From the NCBI GenBank assembly GCA_018063505.1, contig JAGPBF010000018.1, forward strand, positions 1 to 35,712: 35,712 bases of DNA, read 5' to 3'. The position numbers and the translations under genes were made by a program. The notes beneath the pieces are model-generated. The model ran no database searches and was not told where the DNA came from. It saw only the letters and a program-made list of their open reading frames with translations. Origin of the DNA: Rhodoferax sp. Its GTDB lineage: Bacteria; Pseudomonadota; Gammaproteobacteria; Burkholderiales; Burkholderiaceae_C. Numbering within the stretch: the stretch's first letter is position 1; each line of letters starts with the position of its first letter. Shown here in pieces: positions 8,297 to 16,294 of the stretch.

Positions 8297-10037
8297 CGTC
8301 GGCTCCGCGCAGCCCGCGCAGGTGGGTGTTACCCTCGGACGCCTCGCCCTCGTGGGATTCGGTGGCCCGCAACAAGAGTGACTTCTCGGTGCGCTTGGCC
8401 ACCAGTTCGGTCTGCAGCGACTTCAGGCGCACCTCAAGCTCAGCCTCCTCGGCATCCAGGCGCACACGCTTCAGGCGCGAGGCGACCGCGGCCGTTTCGG
8501 TAGCCAAGCGCACCGCCCGCTCCTTCTCCCAGCGCAGCGTGCCCATCAGAACCTCGCCACCGGCGGTGTAGATGTCGGCCAGCGTGACCCCGTCGCCGCC
8601 CAGCACCAGTTCGCGCACCTGGTTGGAGTGGGCGGTGCCGCGCGACTTGATGATCGACAGGCCCCGGTTGCGTTCACCGGCCTGCACCAGGTAGCTGAGA
8701 TGAATCCAGGTGTCGGCCAGCGTCGACACGTGCAGGGGCGATCCGGAGCCCGACGTGGCGCCGAGTTCGTCGAGCAGGCTGGTGCACACCAGCGTGACGC
8801 CTTCCGCCTTGGACCAGTCGATGAGGCGTTCTGCCACACCGTGGGCCGTCAGCTCGTTGCCCGCCGTCGCCAACGTGGACACCGGGTCGATGACGATGCA
8901 ACGCGCACCATGGTCCCTGGCCAGCGCCTTGATGCGCACCAGCAGCGTCTCGGCACTGCCCAGGAGCGTGCGGGCGGAGACCATGCGCAGCAAGCCGCTT
9001 TCGACATGGTGATCCATCCGGATGCCGACCGAGCCAAGGTTGCGCACGACTTCAGTGCCGTCCGAGTCAAAGCTGACAAACAGCGTGCGTTCACCGCGCG
9101 CGCATGCGGCCTCGGCGAAGGCTCCGCTGAGCGTTGTCTTGGCCGTGCCCGGAAAACCGGTGACAAGCACGGTCGCGCCGCGATAGTAGCCACCGCCCAG
9201 CATGGTGTCGAGCCTGCCGACCCCGGTACCAATGCGCTCCGTGCTGGCAACGGAGTCGGCCCGCCCGAGCTTGCGTGTGATGGCCACATCAAAGCCCGAA
9301 CGGCCGATGACGAATGGCGCTTCGTTTTCGTCGAAACCAGATCCACGGTACTTCTGCACGCGCAGGTTGCGCTGCGAGACACCCAGCGACATGCTGTGGT
9401 TCAGAACCACGGCGCAGTCGACCATAAACTGCATGAAGCCAAACGACGTCTGATCTGCGCCACCTGGAGGGTCGTTGTCCGCCTTGGCGGTGATGATTGC
9501 AGTGAATCCACACGCATTGAGCCAGTCGTGCAGCCGGTAGACCTCACGGCGCCGCGCACCCGCATCGGGCAACAGCGCGAGCATGATGTCGAGCGCATCG
9601 AAGACGATGCGCCGCGCGCCCATGCGGGTGGCCTGCGCCTGCAGACCCGCCAGCATGCCAAGGAGATCGAAGGTGCCCGATTGCACCAGATCGGGTGCCG
9701 GCTGGGCATCGACGAAAATTAGCTGATGGGGCTGCAGCGCCTCCAGATCCCAGCCGAAATTCTCGAAATTGACGGCCATGCGCCGGGGGTTCTCCTCGAA
9801 CGCGACGAAGATGCCGGGCTCCTCGCAATGTCGAATGCCATGCACCAGGCATTGCATCGCAAAGATCGTCTTGCCCGAGCCAGGTCCGCCCATCAGCAGC
9901 GTCGTGCGCCCCAGCGGGAGCCCGCCACCGCTGATGACGTCGAAGCCCTCAATGCCTGTAGGCGCCTTTGCCAGGTTCGCGCCATGCATCGCCTCTGTTG
10001 GCGCCGTTGGAGGAAAAACAAATGTTAACTTGGTCAT
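8271..10037 (-). CDS. kaiC: KaiC-family double RecA-like ATPase
   Basis: A 588-residue hexameric clock-type ATPase/autokinase homologue. The CI domain has Walker A GGPGSGKT (50-57), the Glu81-Glu82 pair in VAFEEN, and Walker B Asp147. CII has Walker A GFPGTAKT (294-301) and Walker B Asp384. The dyad equivalent to Synechococcus Ser431/Thr432 is kept as Ser438-Thr439 in HVSTLADT, and the Thr426 position is Ser433. In contrast the CII catalytic Glu-Glu pair is replaced by Asp324-Ser325 (VSFDSD), which should weaken or alter CII phosphorylation chemistry. After CII there is an extended helical, probably coiled-coil tail (503-560) not present in the 519-residue cyanobacterial protein; this matches the longer proteobacterial KaiC type. 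The ATG overlaps the stop of a truncated upstream frame (ATGA). No KaiA partner is visible. Confidence 0.95.
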   Translation of the reverse strand: MTKLTFVFPPTAPTEAMHGANLAKAPTGIEGFDVISGGGLPLGRTTLLMGGPGSGKTIFAMQCLVHGIRHCEEPGIFVAFEENPRRMAVNFENFGWDLEALQPHQLIFVDAQPAPDLVQSGTFDLLGMLAGLQAQATRMGARRIVFDALDIMLALLPDAGARRREVYRLHDWLNACGFTAIITAKADNDPPGGADQTSFGFMQFMVDCAVVLNHSMSLGVSQRNLRVQKYRGSGFDENEAPFVIGRSGFDVAITRKLGRADSVASTERIGTGVGRLDTMLGGGYYRGATVLVTGFPGTAKTTLSGAFAEAACARGERTLFVSFDSDGTEVVRNLGSVGIRMDHHVESGLLRMVSARTLLGSAETLLVRIKALARDHGARCIVIDPVSTLATAGNELTAHGVAERLIDWSKAEGVTLVCTSLLDELGATSGSGSPLHVSTLADTWIHLSYLVQAGERNRGLSIIKSRGTAHSNQVRELVLGGDGVTLADIYTAGGEVLMGTLRWEKERAVRLATETAAVASRLKRVRLDAEEAELEVRLKSLQTELVAKRTEKSLLLRATESHEGEASEGNTHLRGLRGADDAPHELPI

Positions 10038-10126
10038 GGCTCGCCCGGGTCATAAGACGCAAACACTTTTTGTGGAGAACGGGTTTCCGGCAGCACATAC
10101 ACAATGCCGTTGCTCATCTTGAACGC
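10034..10126 (-). pseudogene. 3' end of an unidentified reading frame, cut by the repeat and coupled to kaiC
   Basis: The minus-strand frame entering from the 127-bp repeat ends MSNGIVYVLPETRSP then QKVFASYDPGEP, and its TGA overlaps the kaiC ATG (ATGA), the same junction type used within the kai operon. This suggests that the last ~30 codons of a former upstream operon member remain and the rest was removed or displaced by the element starting at 10127. An internal ATG at 10117 would give a free 27-residue peptide, so a short leader ORF is an alternative. I do not recognise the family. Confidence 0.45.
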
Positions 10127-10253
10127 GGAGAATAGGATTTTCAAACGCCATAGGACGCCCCAAGAAAGGGCCTGAAAAAGCTCCCGGCCGAGCGCGCGGA
10201 GGGCTGAAGTACGCAAGTCTGGGCGGATTCAGCGCGCAGTCCGGGCGTCTGGA
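10127..10253. repeat. 127-bp direct repeat, copy 1 (end of a mobile element)
   Basis: By eye, all 127 bases match the last 127 bases of the window (35586-35712) in the same orientation. The match begins abruptly at GGAGAATAGG next to unrelated flanks: the kaiC upstream frame here, an acyl-CoA synthetase there. That is what the terminus of an insertion sequence or other multicopy element looks like. Where copy 1 ends on the right is unknown, because copy 2 runs off the window. No long coding frame with family resemblance lies in it. Confidence 0.85.
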
Positions 10254-10531
10254 GGCTCGGGGCTGGCGAGCTGGCGGGTCTTTGAACGTTCACGGCGCGC
10301 AGGATTGGCCCGGTCTCAGGGTTGACCCTGATGTTGGCCATGGCTTGCCGACACAGCGCGCAGCGCCACCCCGGCTGCAGGGTAGCCGCAGCCGGTGGCG
10401 ATGGGTATTCGACAGCGCGGGCGGCTCAGGCAGCGAAGTGCAGCCCCGCCTCGCGCACCCGCAGCCGGTGGCGAGCTCAGTTTTGGATCGGCACTACCTT
10501 CAAAAGTGGCTCAGTTTTCGGTCGGCGTCAA
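10254..10531. mobile_element. Mosaic insertion-sequence debris without an identifiable gene
   Basis: This 278-bp stretch lies between the repeat and the transposase remnant. It holds a 15-bp direct repeat (CGCAGCCGGTGGCGA at 10387-10401 and 10460-10474) and two near-identical 18-mers, GCTCAGTTTTGGATCGGC (10475-10492) and GCTCAGTTTTCGGTCGGC (10509-10526), spaced 34 bp apart. Repeated GCTCAGTTTT-type units near an element end recall IS21-family terminal repeats, but that is a guess from memory. A minus-strand frame here contains a CALC Cys-pair, too little to name. Confidence 0.45.
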
Positions 10532-10836
10532 CGCCACTTCTTCGTGGCCTGCATGGCCTACTGCCTGCAGGTGACGCTCAAGGCCAAGCTACCTATCTTG
10601 GCGGGCGGCACCACGCCGCGCGAAGTGATCGGCAAGTTCAAGACCATGCAGATGGTGGACGTGAAGCTGCCAACCAACGACGGACGCGAGTTGACCTTTC
10701 TCGATTCACGCAGCCCGAGCCAGAGCACCGCATGTTGCTCGACCTGTTGCGATTCGAACTCCCAGCGCAGCCACCACCACGCACCACCGCCAAACAGGTC
10801 TCGCAAAGGACACCGGAGCCCGCCGCCGTATGGTGA
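10532..10836 (+). pseudogene. IS1634-type transposase, C-terminal fragment with frameshift
   Basis: The plus strand reads RHFFVACMAYCLQVTLKAKL, then TTPREVIGKFKTMQMVDVKLPTNDGREL in one frame up to about 10700. A second frame, one base off, continues SRFTQPEPEHRMLLDLL and ELPAQPPPRTT to a stop near 10836. Together they match the conserved C-terminal end of IS1634-family (IS4-related, DDE) transposases, including the Pro-rich finish. The N-terminal and catalytic parts are missing and a single-base deletion separates the two halves, so it is dead. It confirms this interval as an insertion hot spot. Confidence 0.7.
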
Positions 10837-10908
10837 AGACCTCCGCCATGCCCATAAATGAAATCAACAATTTAGCGGTGGTCTCGGTGCCCAGTTGAGA
10901 AAGACGGG

Positions 10909-11667
10909 TCAGCTGGCGCGCCGCGTCGTTGCAGGCTGGGCAGCGGCAAACAGGCGACGCGCCTGCGCGGTCTGCACCTTCCCGTCAACCAACTCAGCTC
11001 GCGTGAAGACCTCCACAAACCGCCCTTCGACCATCACCGCAATGTGATCGCACATGTGGGCCACCACCGCGAGGTCATGGCTGACCATGACGAAGGTTTG
11101 CGACATTTCCCTGCGCAACCTCGCCAGCAGGTTGAGCACCTCTGCCTGAACCGACACGTCAAGCGCCGAGGTCGGCTCGTCCAGCAGCAAGACATCGGGT
11201 TGCACCATCAACGCGCGGGCAATACACACACGCTGACGCTGCCCTCCCGAGAGCTGTCCCGGAAAGCGGAAACGCACCGATGCCGGCAAGCCAACCGTCT
11301 GCAAGGCATGCATCACACGGGTCTGGTGATCTGCAATACCGTGCACGATCAACGGTTCGCGCAAGGCCTCGTCCACCGTATGCGCCGGGTTCAATGCGGC
11401 CAGCGGATCCTGGAACACCATTTGCAGGCTGCGCTGCTCTGCCAGCTTGCGCTGATTACCCAAGCGCCGCCCCATGACTTCGATGTCACCATCCCAATCG
11501 TGGTTGATGCCGGCGATCGCCTTGAGTATGGTGCTCTTGCCACAGCCAGACTCGCCGACAATACCCAGACTGCCGCCGCGCGGAACGGAAAATGACACAC
11601 CCGAGACGATACGCGTCGTGCCACGGCGGATGACGAGGTCGGAGACGACCAGGGCTTGCGAATTCAT
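10909..11667 (-). CDS. Dpp/Opp-type ABC transporter ATP-binding protein (second subunit)
   Basis: A 252-residue nucleotide-binding subunit of a peptide/nickel-class importer. Walker A GESGCGKS, signature LSGGQRQR, Walker B LLLDEPTSALD, and the switch His in VMVSHDLAVV are all intact. It is shorter than typical DppF (about 320-330) because the C-terminal oligopeptide extension is reduced. ATG 11667 is chosen because it forms ATGA with the preceding gene's stop, the same junction as elsewhere in this operon; ATG 11676 is the alternative. It pairs with the ATPase encoded just before it to energise the two permeases. The stop abuts the insertion scar, and no terminator was seen after it. Confidence 0.92.
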   Translation of the reverse strand: MNSQALVVSDLVIRRGTTRIVSGVSFSVPRGGSLGIVGESGCGKSTILKAIAGINHDWDGDIEVMGRRLGNQRKLAEQRSLQMVFQDPLAALNPAHTVDEALREPLIVHGIADHQTRVMHALQTVGLPASVRFRFPGQLSGGQRQRVCIARALMVQPDVLLLDEPTSALDVSVQAEVLNLLARLRREMSQTFVMVSHDLAVVAHMCDHIAVMVEGRFVEVFTRAELVDGKVQTAQARRLFAAAQPATTRRAS

Positions 11668-12584
11668 GTCAGCCATGCTGCCTCTCTTTGCAACACGGGC
11701 AGGTCACCACCCAGATGCTCCAGCGTCGGCCTGGACGCGATCAAGCCGCGAGAATAGGGGTGCGTTGCCTGCAAGGACCCGCCGTCGGTGGTGATTTCCT
11801 CCATCACCCGCCCGGCATACATCACAACGACACGATCGGCGTACTGGGCTACCAGATCCAGGTCGTGACTGATCAGGATCAGCCCCATCGAGCGCAGGCG
11901 AACCTGCTCGTCGATCAGGTCGAGAATGCGATGGCGCACAACCGCGTCCAGAGCGGAGGTCGCCTCGTCGGCGATCAGCAATTCGGGCTCGGCGGACAAC
12001 ATCATGGCCAGCATGGCGCGTTGGGCCATGCCACCCGACACCTGGTGCGGGTAGAGGCCGGCGACCCGTTTGGGCTCCCGGATATGAACATCGGCGAGCA
12101 TCTCGTGCATGCGCGTCACCTGGCCTCGCCGCGGCAGCTTGCCATGCAACCGCAACATCTCGATCAGCTGATCGCCGATCGTCATGACCGGATCGAATCC
12201 TTGTCGTGGATCCTGGATCACCATACCGATGCGACTGCCGCGCATGGCCCGTAGTGCGCCCGCGTCGAGTCCGCGCAAATCCTCGCCCTTGAAATGCAGT
12301 CGATCCGCGCGGACCAGGGCACGACCCCCAAGCAGGCCCAGCAGCGCCCGGAACGTGACCGATTTTCCCGAACCCGACTCACCGACGACGGCCACGCGTT
12401 CGCGTCCCATCCGCAAATTCACCCCCTTGACCACCTCGACCGGTCCTGCGGCACTGCCAAACGAGATCCGCAGATTGGCGATCTCCAGCAATGGCACTGC
12501 GGCTGCGGTTACCTGCGTCGTCGGCGTGGTGGCAGTCGCGGGCCCCGCCACCGGAGCTGCTCCAACATGGGCTTGCTCGATCAT
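11664..12584 (-). CDS. Dpp/Opp-type ABC transporter ATP-binding protein (first subunit)
   Basis: A 306-residue ATPase of the DppD/OppD type. Walker A GESGSGKS, Q-loop region VIQDPRQGFDPVMTIGDQL, signature VSGGMAQR, Walker B LLIADEATSALD and switch His in LISHDLDLV are present. The Ala in DEATSALD instead of Pro is common in OppD/DppD. The N-terminal ~30 residues are Ala/Thr/Pro-rich and probably disordered. The C-terminus keeps the ATHPYSRGL segment typical of this subfamily. Its ATG overlaps the stop of the DppC-like gene (ATGA). Confidence 0.93.
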   Translation of the reverse strand: MIEQAHVGAAPVAGPATATTPTTQVTAAAVPLLEIANLRISFGSAAGPVEVVKGVNLRMGRERVAVVGESGSGKSVTFRALLGLLGGRALVRADRLHFKGEDLRGLDAGALRAMRGSRIGMVIQDPRQGFDPVMTIGDQLIEMLRLHGKLPRRGQVTRMHEMLADVHIREPKRVAGLYPHQVSGGMAQRAMLAMMLSAEPELLIADEATSALDAVVRHRILDLIDEQVRLRSMGLILISHDLDLVAQYADRVVVMYAGRVMEEITTDGGSLQATHPYSRGLIASRPTLEHLGGDLPVLQREAAWLT

Positions 12585-13486
12585 TTCACCCCCGGATCGA
12601 CAACGTCACGCAGTGCATCGCCCAGCAGGTTGAAAGCCAGGCTGAGCGTCAGGATCAACAGGCCCGGAATGGTTGAAACCCACCATGCTTCGAACACGAT
12701 GGCACGACCGTCCGCCACCATGGCGCCCCACTCGGGCGCCGGTGCGGGCAGTCCGACACCGAGAAAACCCAGCCCCGCCGTGATCAACACGATGCCCGGC
12801 GCGTCCAGGGCCGCGCGTACCACGGCCGACGGCAAACACAACGGCAATGCGTGGCGCAATAACAAACGCAAGCGGGAAACGCCCATGATCTGGGCGGCCT
12901 GGATGAACTCGGCGTTGCGTATGGCCGCCATTTCAGCGCGCGCGATGCGCGCATAGGCTGGCCAACCGGTCAGCGCGATCGCGATCACGGCGGTCCACAT
13001 GCCGGCGGTCAGGGCCGCAGCAACCGCGATCGCCAGGATCAGGCGTGGAAACGCCATGAAGACGTCGGCCATGCGCATCAACACGGCGTCGATCCAGCCA
13101 CCCCACAAGCCAGCAGCAGCACCAACGATCATGCCCACCGGCACCGTCATCAGCAAAACCAGGCCCACGATCGACAACGTCGGCCGGGCGCCGAACACGA
13201 CCCGGGAAAAGATGTCGCGCCCCAGGGTATCGGTGCCAAACCAGTGCTGGCTCGAAGGCGCAAGCAAACGATCACCCAAGGATTGCGCCAATGGGTCGGC
13301 AAGCGGCAGCCAGTTGGCGCCGATCGCCAACGCGATGACGATGGCCAGCAGCATCAGCCCGGCAATGCCGATCGGTTGCTGGGCCAGGCGCCGACTGATA
13401 CGCCAGATCGCCCCCAATCGCGCTTGTGTGCGGGTCGCCGGCACATCCGAACGCAGCCAGTCCAAAGAAGCCGTCATCAGAGTCAT
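12581..13486 (-). CDS. Dpp/Opp-type ABC transporter permease (DppC-like)
   Basis: A 301-residue inner-membrane permease. It opens MTLMTASLDWLRSDVPATRT; an N-terminal hydrophobic helix (GIAGLMLLAIVIALAIGANW) is followed by HWFGTDTLGRDIFSRVVFGAR, the hallmark of DppC/OppC. The EAA loop reads AEMAAIRNAEFIQAAQIMG and then RLRLLLRHALPLCLP. About six membrane helices are visible. ATG 13486 overlaps the DppB stop by ATGA; an open frame runs far upstream to 14137 inside dppB, but that part lacks homology and is a shadow. Confidence 0.93.
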   Translation of the reverse strand: MTLMTASLDWLRSDVPATRTQARLGAIWRISRRLAQQPIGIAGLMLLAIVIALAIGANWLPLADPLAQSLGDRLLAPSSQHWFGTDTLGRDIFSRVVFGARPTLSIVGLVLLMTVPVGMIVGAAAGLWGGWIDAVLMRMADVFMAFPRLILAIAVAAALTAGMWTAVIAIALTGWPAYARIARAEMAAIRNAEFIQAAQIMGVSRLRLLLRHALPLCLPSAVVRAALDAPGIVLITAGLGFLGVGLPAPAPEWGAMVADGRAIVFEAWWVSTIPGLLILTLSLAFNLLGDALRDVVDPGVK

Positions 13487-14595
13487 TGCACACCTGTCCT
13501 TGGATCGAGTGCCGATTGGATCAATTCGGCGCCAATATTGACGACCATGAATATCAGACCAACCACCAGGGTCGCAGTCAGCACCGCTGGCATATCGGTG
13601 GCGAACAGCGAGTCGGTGATATACATTCCCAGCCCCGGCCAGGCAAAGACTGTTTCGGTCAGGACCGCCCCTTCCAGCAGATACGCGTAGGTCAACGCAA
13701 TGACGGCGAATATCGGGCCTGCGGCATTGCGCAATGCGTGGCGCCACAGGATCGCGCTTTCGCTTAACCCCTTGAGGCGCAGCACCAGCGTGTAGTCCTG
13801 CCGCATCTGGGCGAGCAGAAAACTGCGCGTCATGCGCGTGATGTAGCCCAGCGCCACCAGGCCGAGCAGCGAGGCGGGCAACACGATATGCGAGACGGCA
13901 TTGGCGAAAGCATCCCAGTTGCCGGCCAGCGCGGCATCGACCAAAACCAGATGGGTCACATCGGGCACCGAATAGCGATAGGCAATATCCAGGCGACCAG
14001 GTCCGCCGACCCATCCGAGCTGCGCATAGAAGACCAGCAATCCCACGATACCCAGCCAGAAAATGGGCATGGAATGCCCCACCAGAGACACGACGCGCAA
14101 CAGGTTGTCCGGCAAGCGCCCGGCATAACGCACGCACAACACCCCGAGCGGAATGCCCAACACGACGCCAATGACCATGGCCAGCGTCGCGAGTTCGAAT
14201 GTGGCCGGGAAATAGCGGGTGATGTCCTCCGCAATCGGGTTTCCGGTGACCAGGGACTTGCCAAACCGGCCCTGCAGCATCTCGCGCGTGAACATGAAGA
14301 ACTGCTCCGTGATCGGTTTGTCCAGGCCCATCTCGCGATAGACCCGATCGTAGAGCTCCTGCGGCGCGCGATCCCCGACAACCTTCAACACGGGGTCAGA
14401 CGGCAACACGCGCCCGAGCGCAAAGGTGACGACAAGCAGGCCAAACAAGGTCACCAACACGGTGACCAGGGTCGAGGCCAGCCAGCGTCCACGCCGCACC
14501 AACGTGGACGGCCAGGACCGCGTCGACGCCGCCACTTCCGGCAGCGCGTCTTCGTCAAGTGCCGGACCCACGCCTGTGCCCACCAGATCCTTCAT
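13483..14595 (-). CDS. Dpp/Opp-type ABC transporter permease (DppB-like)
   Basis: A 370-residue inner-membrane permease. After an unusual ~35-residue soluble N-terminal extension (MKDLVGTGVGPALDEDALPE...) comes the first helix and then PSDPVLKVVGDRAPQELYDRVYREMGLDKP, typical of DppB/OppB. The EAA-loop equivalent is MRQDYTLVLRLKGLSESAILWRHALRNA. The ATG overlaps the binding-protein stop (ATGA). It forms the channel with the DppC-like permease. Family length is usually about 310-340, so the extension accounts for the extra length. Confidence 0.93.
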   Translation of the reverse strand: MKDLVGTGVGPALDEDALPEVAASTRSWPSTLVRRGRWLASTLVTVLVTLFGLLVVTFALGRVLPSDPVLKVVGDRAPQELYDRVYREMGLDKPITEQFFMFTREMLQGRFGKSLVTGNPIAEDITRYFPATFELATLAMVIGVVLGIPLGVLCVRYAGRLPDNLLRVVSLVGHSMPIFWLGIVGLLVFYAQLGWVGGPGRLDIAYRYSVPDVTHLVLVDAALAGNWDAFANAVSHIVLPASLLGLVALGYITRMTRSFLLAQMRQDYTLVLRLKGLSESAILWRHALRNAAGPIFAVIALTYAYLLEGAVLTETVFAWPGLGMYITDSLFATDMPAVLTATLVVGLIFMVVNIGAELIQSALDPRTGVQ

Positions 14596-16190
14596 CGCTT
14601 TTCGATGATTTGGTATGGCGTCGAGTCAAAGGTCACGTACCCGCTGTAGTTCTGAACGTTCTTGCGTACCGCCACCGCCTCGACCTTTTGCAACGCGAAC
14701 ACGAATGGCGAGTTGTCGCGCAAGTCGCGTTGCAGTTCCTGGTACCGTTTGAGTCGTTCGGCACTGTTGACCTCATGCGATGCCACTTCGGTCTTGGCCG
14801 TCAATTGCGGGATCAACCAACTGCTGCGCCACGCCGCGTTCTTGTTTGCAGCGGTATCGGAATTGTCAGCGTTTCGGGTGAAGAACTCGATCGTCGAACT
14901 GGCATCGGAATAATCCGGCGCCCAGACAAAGACGACCATGTCATGGCGCCGCTGGCGATACAGGGACATCACCTGCGAAGGCTCGGCCACGCGCAAGTCG
15001 ACCTTGATTCCACCCTGACCCAAGGTGTTTTGCAGCGACTGCGCCATTTCCTTGTAAGGGCTTGCGGCCATCGCGTCCAGGGACACGGAAAACCCGTTGG
15101 GCAACCCCGCCTTCGCCAGCAAGGCCTTGGCTTTCGGCACATCGAGCTTGTAGGGCTGCCCGGGCAAAGCGCCATCCACGCCTTTGGCAACCGGCGACTG
15201 GTTGACCTGGTACTGGCCACTGAACAGTTGCGTGGCCATGCCTTCATAGTCGACCAGATAGCGTATGGCCTGCCAGACTTCGGGCTTGGCCAGGTTCGGG
15301 TTGGCCTGGTTCAACGCAATGTAGTACACCGTGCCACGCGGGATCCGCACGACTTTGAGCGCGGGATCGGACGCGATGGCCTGGATCTGATCGGGGTTCA
15401 GGTCCGCCGCAACGTCGATATCACCTTTCTCCAGCAGCAGCCGCTGCGTCGCAGCTTCCGCCACATGCCGCACGATCACGCGTTTGACTTTCGGCGCTTC
15501 TCCCGAAAAGCCCGGGAACGCCTCGAGCACGACCGCGTCCTTGGCCTTCCATTCCACCAACCGGTAGGCTCCTGCGCCGGCGGAATGGGTCTTCAACCAT
15601 GCATTGCCCAGATCGCCATTCACTTCGTTGGACATGACCAGCTTCTTGTCGACCACCGACGCAATGGCCGCGCTCAGCGCACTGAGCATCAGGTCGACCG
15701 AATACGGCTTGTCGAACGTCAACACGAGTTGCTCGCCCTCCGCACGGATATGCTTCTCGACGTTGTCCTTGGCCCAGCCAAACTGCCGCAGGATGATCGA
15801 CGGCGACTTGCCAAGCAGAATGCCGCGACGCAACGAGAACTCCGCATCTGCTGCGGTGACAGGATTGCCCGACTGGAACTTCAGTCCCGATTTGATCTTG
15901 AACGTGATGCGCATACCGTCAGGCGAAGCCTGCCAGCTTTCGGCCACACCCGCGACGATCTTCTTGAAATCGCGCGGGTCATGCTGCACCAGGCGCAGAT
16001 ACAGGTTGTTCAACGTGTCGCCGGGAGCAATTTCAAAAGCCTCCTGTGGATCCAGCGAGATGATCGTGCCGATGTCGCGCGCGATCACCAGCGTGTCCGG
16101 CGGGGTTGCAGCCTGCGCGTGACCAAAGGCGATGGCCGCGGAAAGAATCAGCGCCTTGAAAGGCAGAGCAGGGTTCGAGGTGATTTTCAT
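14592..16190 (-). CDS. ABC transporter substrate-binding protein, peptide class (family 5)
   Basis: A 532-residue periplasmic binding protein. The chosen start, ATG 16190, gives MKITSNPALPFKALILSAAIAFGHAQA, a classical Sec signal peptide with a likely cut after AQA. The mature part has family-5 landmarks: ISLDPQEAFE near the N-terminus, GVAESWQASPDGMRITFKIKSGLKF, SAGAGAYRLVEWKAKD and a long C-terminal lobe. Start 16205 would add five residues ahead of the signal and has no better ribosome binding site. It heads the five-gene transporter, 104 bp downstream of the aldehyde dehydrogenase. The genes before it suggest that the ligand is an acylated amine or polyamine rather than a plain dipeptide, but that is inference. 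Confidence 0.92.
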   Translation of the reverse strand: MKITSNPALPFKALILSAAIAFGHAQAATPPDTLVIARDIGTIISLDPQEAFEIAPGDTLNNLYLRLVQHDPRDFKKIVAGVAESWQASPDGMRITFKIKSGLKFQSGNPVTAADAEFSLRRGILLGKSPSIILRQFGWAKDNVEKHIRAEGEQLVLTFDKPYSVDLMLSALSAAIASVVDKKLVMSNEVNGDLGNAWLKTHSAGAGAYRLVEWKAKDAVVLEAFPGFSGEAPKVKRVIVRHVAEAATQRLLLEKGDIDVAADLNPDQIQAIASDPALKVVRIPRGTVYYIALNQANPNLAKPEVWQAIRYLVDYEGMATQLFSGQYQVNQSPVAKGVDGALPGQPYKLDVPKAKALLAKAGLPNGFSVSLDAMAASPYKEMAQSLQNTLGQGGIKVDLRVAEPSQVMSLYRQRRHDMVVFVWAPDYSDASSTIEFFTRNADNSDTAANKNAAWRSSWLIPQLTAKTEVASHEVNSAERLKRYQELQRDLRDNSPFVFALQKVEAVAVRKNVQNYSGYVTFDSTPYQIIEKR

Positions 16191-16294
16191 AGGTGTCTCG
16201 TTCAAGTTTTGGTGTTGAAAAATGGGATTGCAGGATCAAGGGGTTAAAGGATTGCGGGAATATCGGGCAATGGCCTTGAAAGATGCAGCGGGCT

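Noticed and set aside
10127..10253. A CRISPR or short tandem repeat array
   Set aside because: Only two copies exist and they are 25 kb apart; there are no regularly spaced repeats or spacers.
10141..10341. A small minus-strand gene across the repeat (66 codons, with a CALC Cys pair upstream)
   Set aside because: There is no homology I can name, it spans an element boundary, and it has no supported start; treated as element debris.
13487..14137. A long upstream extension of the DppC-like permease frame
   Set aside because: It lies inside the dppB gene in another frame, lacks permease similarity, and ATG 13486 gives the normal length and an ATGA junction.
14559..16247. A 562-codon plus-strand open frame
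   Set aside because: It is antisense to the ABC binding protein, which has a clear signal peptide and family motifs.
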